This document shows, piece after piece, positions 1-5,993 of a stretch of DNA of 5,993 nucleotides. The DNA is from Chitinophagaceae bacterium UBA4412 (GTDB lineage Bacteria > Bacteroidota > Bacteroidia > Chitinophagales > Chitinophagaceae). A program made the translations under genes and the position numbers. The notes beneath the pieces are model-generated. The model was not told the DNA's origin. It did not search any database and was given only the letters and a program-made list of their open reading frames with translations. Where the stretch lies: NCBI GenBank assembly GCA_002400445.1, contig DGQO01000048.1:1-5993 (forward strand), in the 5' to 3' direction. Positions within the stretch are counted from its first letter, which is position 1. Each line of letters opens with the position of its first letter.

Positions 1-1020
1 TGCCCGCTCTGCCTGCCTCCGCTCTGTATTATTCCGAATCACAAGCCCAGACCCCGTTTTATTGCCCAGTTCATCAAGGATGGCAGAGGCGGTAACATCT
101 GCAAATAGACTATTGCCATTTTTGTGGTGATGAACAACCTCACCTTTCCAGAAATCTTGTATAGAATTTACATTGCGGATCTCTGCAGCAGCAGCAGTAT
201 CTCCATCCGTACGTAGCAAGGTATTCACATCCGTACCCAGCACTTCCTGCTCCGTATACCCATAAAGTGCCTGTGCATAAGAATTCCAGTTAGAAATTTT
301 GTTATCCAAATCGGTAGTAATAACGGGGTCGGAAATACTTCTTATTACCGATGCGTTAAATTTCAACTGTCGTTCAGCCGCAAATATTTTTTTAAAGTCG
401 TCTACGATGATATAAAGAGACACACCTATAATCCCAATAAAAAACAGGGCGAGGAAAAACAACTGCCAGGAGGTACGGGTTGCAAATTTTACCCTGCTGG
501 CATTGGAAACCAGCAGCACTTCCCGGTCTGTTTTTTCGAGCGTAAGGATAACGCTGTTAATAGAATCCAGCATCATCCGGCCGGCTTTTATCTCCTGCAT
601 AGCCATGGCAGAATCGAAGCCATTGAATCGTACAGTTTCGATAACATCCCTTGAGTGTACAAGCTTTCGGGTTAACATATCTACCAGGTCCCGGGTAAGT
701 TTTTTATTTACTTCACGCTTTATCGGCAACGAAAGTAAAATAGGTGTATCTCTCTTTATTCCGCCCACTCCTTTGAAATAAGGATCCAGAAAATTCTCAT
801 CAGAGCTAATCAGAAATCCCGTTTGACCGGCTTCTACGCTGTGAATATGTACCAGGATATTTTCGAGGCGTAATAACCTGTTGAGTGCCCGCTTAATATT
901 CTCACTTTCCTTATTGGCATTGGCCATATTAGAGAAGGTGGCCCAAATAAGATATACAAGGCATAAAAAAATTGCACCCAGGATAAACTGCATCCGTCTT
1001 TTGGTAACGATTGTCTTCAT
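1..1020 (-). CDS. CHASE3-PAS membrane sensor protein, probably a histidine kinase (partial, 3' end outside window)
   Basis: The frame opens with ATG at 1020-1018 and stays open for 340 codons to the left edge, so the C-terminal part is missing. Residues about 12-30 form a first membrane helix. Residues about 35-180 form an extracytoplasmic helical region with the CHASE3 hallmark VEAGQTGFLISSDENFLDPY (62-81). A second membrane helix spans about 186-206. Residues about 220-333 form a cytoplasmic PAS domain (SVIRSISDPVITTDLDNKI, then WN..A..LYGYTEQEVLG), ending in the usual IRNNTERRQAERA linker. In this architecture the linker normally leads into another PAS domain or a histidine kinase core. 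That core is not visible, so the kinase call is inference, and a diguanylate cyclase or chemoreceptor output is possible though less common in Bacteroidota. CHASE3 is an extracytoplasmic sensor domain of unknown ligand. The gene diverges from the sensor kinase at 1175. M10 is an alternative start, but ATG 1020 keeps the basic KTIVTKRR segment before the helix. Confidence 0.85.
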   Translation of the reverse strand, partial: MKTIVTKRRMQFILGAIFLCLVYLIWATFSNMANANKESENIKRALNRLLRLENILVHIHSVEAGQTGFLISSDENFLDPYFKGVGGIKRDTPILLSLPIKREVNKKLTRDLVDMLTRKLVHSRDVIETVRFNGFDSAMAMQEIKAGRMMLDSINSVILTLEKTDREVLLVSNASRVKFATRTSWQLFFLALFFIGIIGVSLYIIVDDFKKIFAAERQLKFNASVIRSISDPVITTDLDNKISNWNSYAQALYGYTEQEVLGTDVNTLLRTDGDTAAAAEIRNVNSIQDFWKGEVVHHHKNGNSLFADVTASAILDELGNKTGSGLVIRNNTERRQAERA

Positions 1021-1174
1021 GCTTGAACTTGACCTAAGTGCTTAAACAAAGGGATTTATGTAATAAGGACATTAAAAGAAAAATATACTAATTTGCCGTT
1101 TCCAATAACCTAAAACAGTCCTCATAAATTAATTACTTAAATGTAAAAAAAATTTGAGGGAAAACATCAAAAAT
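1021..1174. promoter_or_regulatory. A/T-rich divergent intergenic region
   Basis: This 154-base gap separates two divergent sensor-kinase genes, so it must hold the promoters of both unless one is read from elsewhere. It is strongly A/T-rich, especially 1062-1155. I looked for the Bacteroidota -7 box TAnnTTTG on both strands. The closest plus-strand match is TAATTTG at 1089-1095, one base too short between TA and TTTG, and I found no convincing minus-strand match. The promoter role is inferred from gene layout, not from a clear motif. Confidence 0.5.
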
Positions 1175-2644
1175 ATGGATTCCACACCCGGAAAACTTGT
1201 GGTGCTGCTGATAGAAGAAAGGCTGGTAGAATCTAGTAAAATCAAGGATTTACTTTACCAGGCCGCCGTTTGCACAACCGAAGTGCTCACAGCCATGCAC
1301 ATTAAAAATGCGGTGGAGGTTTTTGAGAAACAGAAGCCTGATATTATCATAACTTCTCATGTGCCTACGCCAAAAGAAGAACAGCTTTTTAAACACTTTA
1401 CCCAGGAGCCGCATGCAACACCCGTAATTGTACTTTCAAATGATGATGATGAAATAACGCTGCGGGGAGCTTTGCATGCAGGAGCAGATGACCTTTTACT
1501 TCTTTCAAACCTTACTGCTGCATCACTTAGAAAAGCCATTCGCTTTTGCCTGAAAAGAAAAGCAAACGGGGAAGAATTACAGGAACGGATTGAACGGTAT
1601 CTCCTGGTGGCAAAAGCCACGTCAGACATCGCCTGGGACTGGGAAATTTCCAAGCGAAGCACCTATTGGGTAGGCTCTGGCATTCGCAACACCATGCGCT
1701 ATCCGCAAGATGAAATGACGGTGAGCAGTGAGTTTTGGGAAGAGCATATCCATCCTGAAGACAAGGAACGTGTGGTAAAAAAACTTAAACAAGTCTTCAT
1801 CTCTGGCCATGCCCATAACTGGGAAGATGAATATCGGTTTAAAAACAGGGACGGAGATTACGTTTATATTTACGATCGTGGTTTCATTATCTACCGGGAC
1901 AATCATCCTGTGCGTATGCTGGGAATTATGGAAGATGTGACGTCAAAAGTGCTGATGGAACAAAAAGAAAAACATGAAAAAGCCTTTTTGCAAAAGCAAC
2001 TAACCGAAGCAGTTATAACAGCACAGGAAAAAGAACGTTCAGAAATTGGGAAAGAATTGCATGATAATGTAAACCAGCTCCTTTCTGCAAGCCGGCTTTA
2101 TATTGATGCAGCTACAACAGATACTACGAATGCTACATTTTTACTTACGCAGGCTTCCTCATTTATAAAAAATGCGATTGAAGAAATTCGCACACTTAGT
2201 AAAGTGCTGCACACCCCGCTCATTGTAGAACTTGGCCTCCAGGAATCTATCAGCAGCCTGGCAGAGGAAATTATGACCGTGAGTGATCTTCATATACAGT
2301 TCCTTAAAAAAGCATTTTCTGAAGATGATGTAGAATTCAACCTGAAACTTACGATTTACCGCATCATTCAAGAGCAGCTTACCAATATCCTAAAGCATGC
2401 TCATGCCACGAAAGCGAGAATAATCCTGGAGTATACTCAAAATGGAATCTTGCTCACGATTTCAGACAATGGCATCGGCTTTGACATTGAGACCAAACGC
2501 CGGGGCGTGGGTATCAGTAATATTCGCAGCAGGGCAAGTATGTACAATGGTACCATGAAACTTGAAAGTGCTCCGGAAGAAGGTAGCACCCTCATGGTTC
2601 ATTTTCCCCTGGTGGCAGATACCGATAATTTTATTTTTCAATAA
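1175..2644 (+). CDS. Sensor histidine kinase: pseudo-receiver, PAS, HisKA_3, HATPase_c
   Basis: This 489-residue protein has no membrane segment and is probably cytoplasmic. Residues about 7-128 have a receiver fold pattern: E14 E15 stand for the acidic pair, PDIIITSHVP lies at strand 3, PVIVLS at strand 4 and AGADD at 102-106. The phosphoacceptor Asp is replaced by S61 and the conserved Lys by L110, so it should not accept phosphate. Residues about 143-258 are a PAS_3-type domain (W154DW, HPED 193-196, then DGDYVYIYDRG and GIMEDVT). A helix at 258-290 leads to the HisKA_3 box, with H296 as the probable autophosphorylation site and DNVNQ (297-301) matching the DxxxQ phosphatase motif. HATPase_c has N404, DNGIGF (431-436), GVGISNI (444-450) and EGST. 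I chose ATG 1175. The frame also allows TTG at 1154, but ATG follows an A-rich leader and adds no odd residues. The response regulator 13 bases downstream is the likely partner. The input signal is unknown. Confidence 0.93.
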   Translation: MDSTPGKLVVLLIEERLVESSKIKDLLYQAAVCTTEVLTAMHIKNAVEVFEKQKPDIIITSHVPTPKEEQLFKHFTQEPHATPVIVLSNDDDEITLRGALHAGADDLLLLSNLTAASLRKAIRFCLKRKANGEELQERIERYLLVAKATSDIAWDWEISKRSTYWVGSGIRNTMRYPQDEMTVSSEFWEEHIHPEDKERVVKKLKQVFISGHAHNWEDEYRFKNRDGDYVYIYDRGFIIYRDNHPVRMLGIMEDVTSKVLMEQKEKHEKAFLQKQLTEAVITAQEKERSEIGKELHDNVNQLLSASRLYIDAATTDTTNATFLLTQASSFIKNAIEEIRTLSKVLHTPLIVELGLQESISSLAEEIMTVSDLHIQFLKKAFSEDDVEFNLKLTIYRIIQEQLTNILKHAHATKARIILEYTQNGILLTISDNGIGFDIETKRRGVGISNIRSRASMYNGTMKLESAPEEGSTLMVHFPLVADTDNFIFQ

Positions 2645-2657
2645 TCAATAGTAAATA

Positions 2658-3287
2658 ATGACGAAGCTTTTGCTAATAGATGACCATGTGGTTGTAAGAT
2701 CCGGGCTTAAATTTATCCTGGCCTCCCAATTTCCGGATGCTGAAATAGATGAAGCGGAAGATGGAGATACTGCATTGCAAAGGCTTAAAGAAAAAGTATA
2801 TACGCTTGCTATCCTGGACATAAAAATGCCCAATACCAATACCCTGCAGCTAATGGAATTTATACATTCCACCTATCCCGGGCTGCTGGTAATTATTTTT
2901 TCAATGAACTCTGAAAGTATTTATGCCAAACGATTTTTAAAAGCAGGAGCAAAAGGATTTGTAAACAAAGATGCTCCGCTGGAAGAAGTGATTAAAGCTA
3001 TTCACCAGGTGCTGGCAGGCAAGAGATACATTAGTGAAAATATGCTGGCACAGTTGGCAGAATTTGGATCGCAGGATGAAGACCAGAATCTTTTTAACAA
3101 CCTGTCTCCACGAGAATTTGAAATTACAGCCCTTTTACTCAAAGGCGATGGCATTAGCCATATTGCACATTCACTTAACCTGCAGGTGTCTACGGTGGGC
3201 ACACACAAATCCAGGATTTTTGAAAAATTAAAAGTGACGAATTTAATCGAGCTCAAAGAGCTGGCCACCAGCTATGGTATAGAGTAA
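2658..3287 (+). CDS. NarL/FixJ-family response regulator transcription factor
   Basis: This 209-residue protein has the usual length and order of the family. The receiver domain (about 1-119) carries the acidic pair D8 D9, the phosphoacceptor D54 in LAILDIKMP, S82 and K104 in FVNKDAP, so all key residues for phosphorylation are present. After a linker of about 25 residues, a LuxR-type helix-turn-helix spans about 146-206, opening with LSPREFEI (149-156), with the recognition region around LNLQVSTVGTHKSRIFEKL. It should act in the cytoplasm as a DNA-binding regulator switched on by phosphate from a HisKA_3 kinase. The kinase gene ends 13 bases upstream, so the two are almost surely co-transcribed and cognate. 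The ATG at 2658 gives a perfect receiver N-terminus; the leader is A/T-rich without a Shine-Dalgarno sequence. Target genes cannot be told from the sequence. The adjacent divergent CHASE3 gene and the downstream kinase-nucleotidyltransferase unit are only candidates by position. Confidence 0.95.
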   Translation: MTKLLLIDDHVVVRSGLKFILASQFPDAEIDEAEDGDTALQRLKEKVYTLAILDIKMPNTNTLQLMEFIHSTYPGLLVIIFSMNSESIYAKRFLKAGAKGFVNKDAPLEEVIKAIHQVLAGKRYISENMLAQLAEFGSQDEDQNLFNNLSPREFEITALLLKGDGISHIAHSLNLQVSTVGTHKSRIFEKLKVTNLIELKELATSYGIE

Positions 3288-3309
3288 TGAAATGGTGCTT
3301 TAAATTTTT

Positions 3310-3337
3310 GAAGAGCCCCGACAATCGGGGCTTCTTC
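3310..3337 (+). terminator. Intrinsic terminator-like hairpin after the response regulator
   Basis: A perfect 7-bp stem (GCCCCGA, 3315-3321; TCGGGGC, 3325-3331) has a CAA loop. It extends by an A-T pair and, across a one-base bulge, by GAAG pairing with CTTC, to roughly 12 bp. It lies 22 bases after the stop codon at 3287. The following tract (CCATTTTAAA) is only modestly U-rich, so termination may be incomplete and some read-through into the next unit is possible. Confidence 0.7.
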
Positions 3338-3352
3338 CATTTTAAAGAATAC

Positions 3353-3371
3353 GCAGTTTAAAACTAACTGC
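3353..3371. repeat. Short inverted repeat / palindrome in intergenic region
   Basis: GCAGTT (3353-3358) and AACTGC (3366-3371) form an inverted repeat with a 7-base spacer. Overlapping it, AGTTT-A-AAACT (3355-3365) is a perfect palindrome around one base. It sits between the hairpin closing the two-component unit and the start of the kinase-RapZ fusion, where an operator would be expected. It may equally be chance in A/T-rich DNA, and no known binding-site consensus is recognised. Confidence 0.3.
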
Positions 3372-3397
3372 ATGAACAGTACTCATAGATAAAGCCC

Positions 3398-3425
3398 TTG
3401 CTTAATGGCAAATCAATTATTTTTA
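3398..3425 (+). promoter_or_regulatory. Candidate Bacteroidota-type promoter for the kinase-RapZ fusion gene
   Basis: TATTTTTA at 3418-3425 matches the Bacteroidota -7 consensus TAnnTTTG at all fixed positions but the last. A TTG at 3398-3400 lies 17 bases upstream, in the range reported for the -33 element. Transcription would begin around 3430-3435, leaving a leader of only about ten bases before ATG 3444. The motif is loose and the region A/T-rich, so this remains a candidate. Confidence 0.3.
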
Positions 3426-3443
3426 CCCTAATCAATCTCCAGC

Positions 3444-4904
3444 ATGCATACAACGATTAATGAAATAACGAACTTGTTTTCCAGGTATATCCCTGACCCT
3501 ATTTTGTCCATCGATAAATTACCACAGGCTGGTAGCGACCGGCAATATTTTCGGCTGCACACCGCTGCTAAAAACTATATTGGTACGCATGGAAGCAATG
3601 TGCAGGAGAATGAAACTTTCATTTATTTTTCAGAACAATTTGCCACAAAAAATCTTCCTACAGCCCGGGTGCTTTTTGTAAGTGACGACAGGCATTGTTA
3701 CATCCAGGAAGATTTTGGAAATGAGTGCCTGCTGGATAAACTGGAACAGCAAGGCTTTACCACTTATGTATACGAATTGTATAAGCAAAGTCTTTCCCGG
3801 CTTGCCCTGTTGCAAATTAAAGCCCATGAAGTAATCAATTATAATAAATGCCTTACAAACGCTGTATTTGGCGGGCCGGCTATTATGGCAGACCTGTTAT
3901 ATTTTAAATATTATTTCGTGGATGCGCTGGGGTGGCCGTATGATAAGCAGAAATTGATAGACGACTTTGAAGCATTGGGCAACTATTTATCCCATACGGA
4001 ATATAAATTTTTTATGTTCCGGGATTTTCAAAGCCGCAATATTATGGTGTCTCCGGCAGTAGATGGGCAAGGAGAACTGGTTCATTTTATAGACTACCAG
4101 GGTGGAATGAATGGCGCCCCCCAATATGATGTGGCCTCACTGCTTTGGCAGGCAAAAGCTAACCTGCCAGACGAATGGAAACGCCACTTACTGAATGATT
4201 ATATGGATTCTTTTGAAGCAGTGAGTGGAAAACCAATGGACAGAGATTTATTTCAAAGTCAATACCATGGCTATGTACTCATCCGCCTGCTGCAGGTGCT
4301 GGGTGCTTATGGATTCCGTGGGTTGTTTGAACGCAAGGCACATTTTCTTACCAGTATCCCCCTGGCGCTCCAAAACCTCAGGTGGTTTCTTCAGCATGAA
4401 AGTATTGCCATAGCTGTACCGGAATTTAAGAAAGTATTAAGCCATTGTATTTCAGATGAAGTACTGCAGCGGTTTACACCCCTGCAGGCTTCTGACACTA
4501 CGCCATTGGTTGTGGATATAAAAAGTTTTTCTTTTATCCGCATGGGCTATCCAAAAGATGAGACCAAAAACGGGGGAGGTTTTGTGTTTGATATGCGGGG
4601 CATTTTAAATCCAGGTCGTTTTGAGGAGTATAAGCATCTAACAGGCAACGATAAAAAGGTGCAGGATTTCCTGGAGCAGCAAACCAAAATGCCGGAGTTT
4701 TTAAATGGAGTTTACTCAACAGTAGATATTGCGGTGGAAGATTATATCCGCAGGGGCTTTGAACATCTCACCATCAACTTTGGCTGCACAGGCGGACAGC
4801 ATCGCAGTGTGTATGCCGCTGAAGCACTCGCTCGCCACTTGCGTAATAAATTTAAAGTAACTGTAAAGCTCAGTCATACCAACGAGGCAAACTGGCTGCA
4901 ATAA
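3444..4904 (+). CDS. AmgK-like sugar kinase (APH fold) fused to a RapZ C-terminal-like domain
   Basis: This 486-residue protein has two parts. Residues about 1-320 resemble the aminoglycoside phosphotransferase/choline kinase fold, closest in motifs to AmgK, the cytoplasmic anomeric kinase of MurNAc and GlcNAc. These motifs are SDRQYFRL (31-38), LPTARVL and YIQEDFGNE (86-94), the catalytic loop FRDFQSRNIM with D194 and N199, and IDYQGG...YDVASLL with metal ligand D217. I see no obvious VAIK-type lysine in the N-lobe. After a linker of about 30 residues, residues about 354-480 match the C-terminal domain of RapZ: FSFIRMGYP, FVFDMRGILNPGRFEEYK, LTGNDKKVQDFL and the signature FGCTGGQHRSVYAAE (446-460). 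The N-terminal P-loop ATPase part of RapZ is absent. In E. coli this domain binds GlcN6P and small RNAs. The protein here ends in HTNEANWLQ, without the basic tail RapZ uses for RNA, so metabolite binding is the likelier role. A MurU-like gene follows after 26 bases, supporting a role in making a sugar-1-phosphate. The exact substrate is inferred, and a choline or other sugar kinase cannot be excluded. Confidence 0.9.
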   Translation: MHTTINEITNLFSRYIPDPILSIDKLPQAGSDRQYFRLHTAAKNYIGTHGSNVQENETFIYFSEQFATKNLPTARVLFVSDDRHCYIQEDFGNECLLDKLEQQGFTTYVYELYKQSLSRLALLQIKAHEVINYNKCLTNAVFGGPAIMADLLYFKYYFVDALGWPYDKQKLIDDFEALGNYLSHTEYKFFMFRDFQSRNIMVSPAVDGQGELVHFIDYQGGMNGAPQYDVASLLWQAKANLPDEWKRHLLNDYMDSFEAVSGKPMDRDLFQSQYHGYVLIRLLQVLGAYGFRGLFERKAHFLTSIPLALQNLRWFLQHESIAIAVPEFKKVLSHCISDEVLQRFTPLQASDTTPLVVDIKSFSFIRMGYPKDETKNGGGFVFDMRGILNPGRFEEYKHLTGNDKKVQDFLEQQTKMPEFLNGVYSTVDIAVEDYIRRGFEHLTINFGCTGGQHRSVYAAEALARHLRNKFKVTVKLSHTNEANWLQ

Positions 4905-4930
4905 ATGCATAACGCAAAAAGCATCATAAC

Positions 4931-5656
4931 ATGAACGTAAAAAAAGCAATGATTTTTGCTGCAGGCATGGGCACAAGGTTTAAGCCCTGGACCGATACTC
5001 ATCCCAAGGCGCTGGCCCTGGTGAATGGAAAATCTTTGCTGCAGCGCAACATAGAATATTTACAGCATTACGATATTCATGAAGTTGTAGTAAACGTGCA
5101 TCATTTTGCTGATCAGATAAAGGCTGCCGTTCATGAAAATAACGGCTGGGGAAGTAAGGTGCATATCAGTGATGAAACTGCAGAGGTATTAGAAACGGGC
5201 GGAGGCCTCATGAAAGCAGCTCCCCTGCTGCTTGGCAACGAACCTTTTATTACCCTGAATGCAGATTTTCTTACCAACCTCGACCTGCATGCACTGCAGC
5301 GCTTTCATGCCTGGGAGCAGGCGTTCATTTCATTTGGTGTAACATCCAGGAACAGTACCCGCAACTTTCTCTTTGATGATAATAACCGACTCTGCGGCTG
5401 GCGAAACGACAGCACTGGTGAAGAGCGCATCTCACTCCCGCAGCCGCATCTTAAAAAGCTGGCGTATAGCTGCGTCGCCATATTTGAGCCCGGCATTTTT
5501 TCCAAGATAAAGTTTACAGGAAAATTTTCACTGGTAGATGTGTACTTAAGCCTGGCAGCTACACATCCCATTTTTGGATTTGAGCATACCGGTGATAAAT
5601 TGATTGATGTGGGTAAGCCAGAAAGTGTGGCCATAGCAGAAGCGCTATTCAAATAA
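4931..5656 (+). CDS. MurU-like sugar-1-phosphate nucleotidyltransferase
   Basis: This 241-residue protein has the length and order of small NTP_transferase enzymes such as MurU, which makes UDP-MurNAc from MurNAc-1-phosphate and UTP. The N-terminal nucleotide-binding signature is FAAGMGTRFKPWTDTHPKAL (9-28), with the G-x-G-T-R loop at 12-16 and K26. ETGGGL (88-93) fits the base- and sugar-binding segment. D112 in LNADF and D226 in LIDVGKPE are the probable metal ligands. It lacks the extra C-terminal hexapeptide-repeat domain of GlmU, so no acetyltransferase activity is expected. It follows the kinase fusion by 26 bases with no terminator between, so the pair is probably one operon in which the kinase product is the substrate here. 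The alternative is another small nucleotidyltransferase, such as a LicC-like choline-phosphate cytidylyltransferase or a hexose-1-phosphate enzyme. MurU is preferred because of the AmgK-like neighbour and the ETGGG segment, but substrate and nucleotide are inferred. Confidence 0.9.
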   Translation: MNVKKAMIFAAGMGTRFKPWTDTHPKALALVNGKSLLQRNIEYLQHYDIHEVVVNVHHFADQIKAAVHENNGWGSKVHISDETAEVLETGGGLMKAAPLLLGNEPFITLNADFLTNLDLHALQRFHAWEQAFISFGVTSRNSTRNFLFDDNNRLCGWRNDSTGEERISLPQPHLKKLAYSCVAIFEPGIFSKIKFTGKFSLVDVYLSLAATHPIFGFEHTGDKLIDVGKPESVAIAEALFK

Positions 5657-5720
5657 CAGAAAGGGATCTATCCGTTTGTTTTACAACTTCTTTATCACTG
5701 GCGATCACAGCATTTAAAAA

Positions 5721-5747
5721 AGGCTGTGCCCGGTTTGGGCACAGCCT
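5721..5747 (-). terminator. Strong intrinsic terminator for the minus-strand gene
   Basis: A perfect 11-bp stem (AGGCTGTGCCC, 5721-5731; GGGCACAGCCT, 5737-5747) surrounds a 5-base loop. On the minus strand it is followed directly by a run of six T (A tract 5716-5721 on the plus strand), the classic intrinsic-terminator form. It lies 24 bases after the stop codon of the adaptor gene. Plus-strand transcripts from the nucleotidyltransferase also run into the stem about 65 bases after its stop codon. They lack a U tract there, so a two-way role is possible but weaker. Confidence 0.88.
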
Positions 5748-5771
5748 CTGCAAATATATTGATCTACGCTG

Positions 5772-5993
5772 CTATTTCTTTTGCTCAAATAAATCCTTCT
5801 TATCTACCACTTTCACCTTGGCTTTGTTCTTTAAGGTTTTGCTCACCACATCGTATGGGCCTGAAATTACTTCGTCTCCGGGCTTTAAGCCAGTCATGAT
5901 CTCAATATGATTGAGATCCTGGATACCGGTGGTAACCACAACCATATGCACCTTATCCGTAGAATCCTTTACAAATACAACTACCTCTAAATC
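5772..5993 (-). CDS. Efflux-type periplasmic adaptor (membrane fusion) protein, C-terminal fragment
   Basis: Only the last 73 codons and the TAG stop (5774-5772) are inside the window; the gene begins beyond the right edge. The frame reads DLEVVVFVKDSTDKVHMVVV, then TTGIQDLNHIEIMTGLKPGD, EVISGPYDVVSKTLKNKAKV and a charged tail ending LFEQKK. The pattern V.TGI.D.NHIEI..GLKPGDEVISGPY is typical of the C-terminal membrane-proximal region of HlyD/MacA/AcrA-type adaptors, which link an inner-membrane transporter to an outer-membrane channel. In Bacteroidota such genes often lie beside MacB-like ABC or RND transporter genes, but none is visible here. Whether the partner is ABC or RND cannot be told. 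The gene ends at a strong terminator and converges on the nucleotidyltransferase, so it is a separate transcription unit. Confidence 0.8.
   Translation of the reverse strand, partial: DLEVVVFVKDSTDKVHMVVVTTGIQDLNHIEIMTGLKPGDEVISGPYDVVSKTLKNKAKVKVVDKKDLFEQKK

Noticed and set aside
181..205. Short GCAGCAGCAGCAG-like repeat
   Set aside because: It encodes an alanine run (DTAAAAE) in the PAS domain loop of the minus-strand sensor and is too short to mean more.
503..781. Plus-strand open frame of 92 codons
   Set aside because: It is antisense to the CHASE3 part of the minus-strand sensor, whose translation gives clear domain motifs. The plus-strand product is low-complexity Ser/Arg/Ile-rich with no recognisable motif.
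1154..1174. TTG start seven codons upstream of the soluble kinase ATG
   Set aside because: The added residues (MRENIKN) do not extend the receiver fold and TTG is a rare start. ATG 1175 follows an A-rich leader as expected in Bacteroidota. GAGGG at 1156-1160 is too far from ATG 1175 (14 bases between) to be decisive.
1357..1906. Two minus-strand open frames inside the soluble kinase gene
   Set aside because: They are shadows of a gene with strong kinase motifs and have no recognisable domains.
3002..3268. Open frames on both strands inside the response regulator gene
   Set aside because: They overlap the helix-turn-helix coding region of a clear NarL-type regulator and are out of frame with it.
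3444..4904. Antibiotic resistance by aminoglycoside phosphorylation
   Set aside because: The fold is shared, but the motifs are AmgK-like, the protein is fused to a RapZ-type domain and it sits beside a sugar nucleotidyltransferase. A housekeeping sugar kinase is far more likely.
4716..4976. Minus-strand open frame across the fusion/nucleotidyltransferase junction
   Set aside because: It lies antisense to two well-supported genes. Its Cys/Leu-rich product resembles no family I know.
5305..5652. Minus-strand open frame of 115 codons
   Set aside because: It is entirely antisense to the nucleotidyltransferase and lacks any motif.

Overview
The window looks like chromosomal DNA of a Bacteroidota species, possibly near the Chitinophagia/Sphingobacteriia. 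The grounds are moderate-to-low G+C, A-rich translation starts with no clear Shine-Dalgarno sequences, one TAnnTTTG-like promoter candidate, and protein families with a Bacteroidota flavour. The genus cannot be told from this sequence. I see no mobile elements, CRISPR arrays, tRNA or rRNA.

Region 1 (1-3337) is a signalling block. A membrane sensor kinase (TM-CHASE3-TM-PAS, cut by the left edge) reads leftward from 1020. Diverging from it across about 150 bp of A/T-rich DNA is a two-gene unit. The first gene encodes a soluble HisKA_3-type histidine kinase (pseudo-receiver, PAS, HisKA_3, HATPase_c). The second, 13 bases further on, encodes a NarL/FixJ response regulator with intact phosphorylation residues. 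The two very probably form a cognate pair. A GC-rich hairpin just after the regulator closes the unit.

Region 2 (3338-5656) is a metabolic unit. The first gene encodes an unusual fusion: an AmgK-like sugar kinase of the aminoglycoside phosphotransferase fold, followed by a domain matching the C-terminal domain of RapZ, which in E. coli senses glucosamine-6-phosphate. The second gene, 26 bases on, encodes a MurU-like sugar-1-phosphate nucleotidyltransferase. Together they resemble the AmgK-MurU salvage route that turns MurNAc into UDP-MurNAc. The added RapZ-like domain suggests that amino-sugar status may feed back on the kinase. This is the most interesting point in the window.

Region 3 (5657-5993) holds a strong intrinsic terminator for the minus strand and the last 73 codons of a minus-strand gene that looks like the membrane-fusion (periplasmic adaptor) subunit of an efflux system, cut by the right edge.
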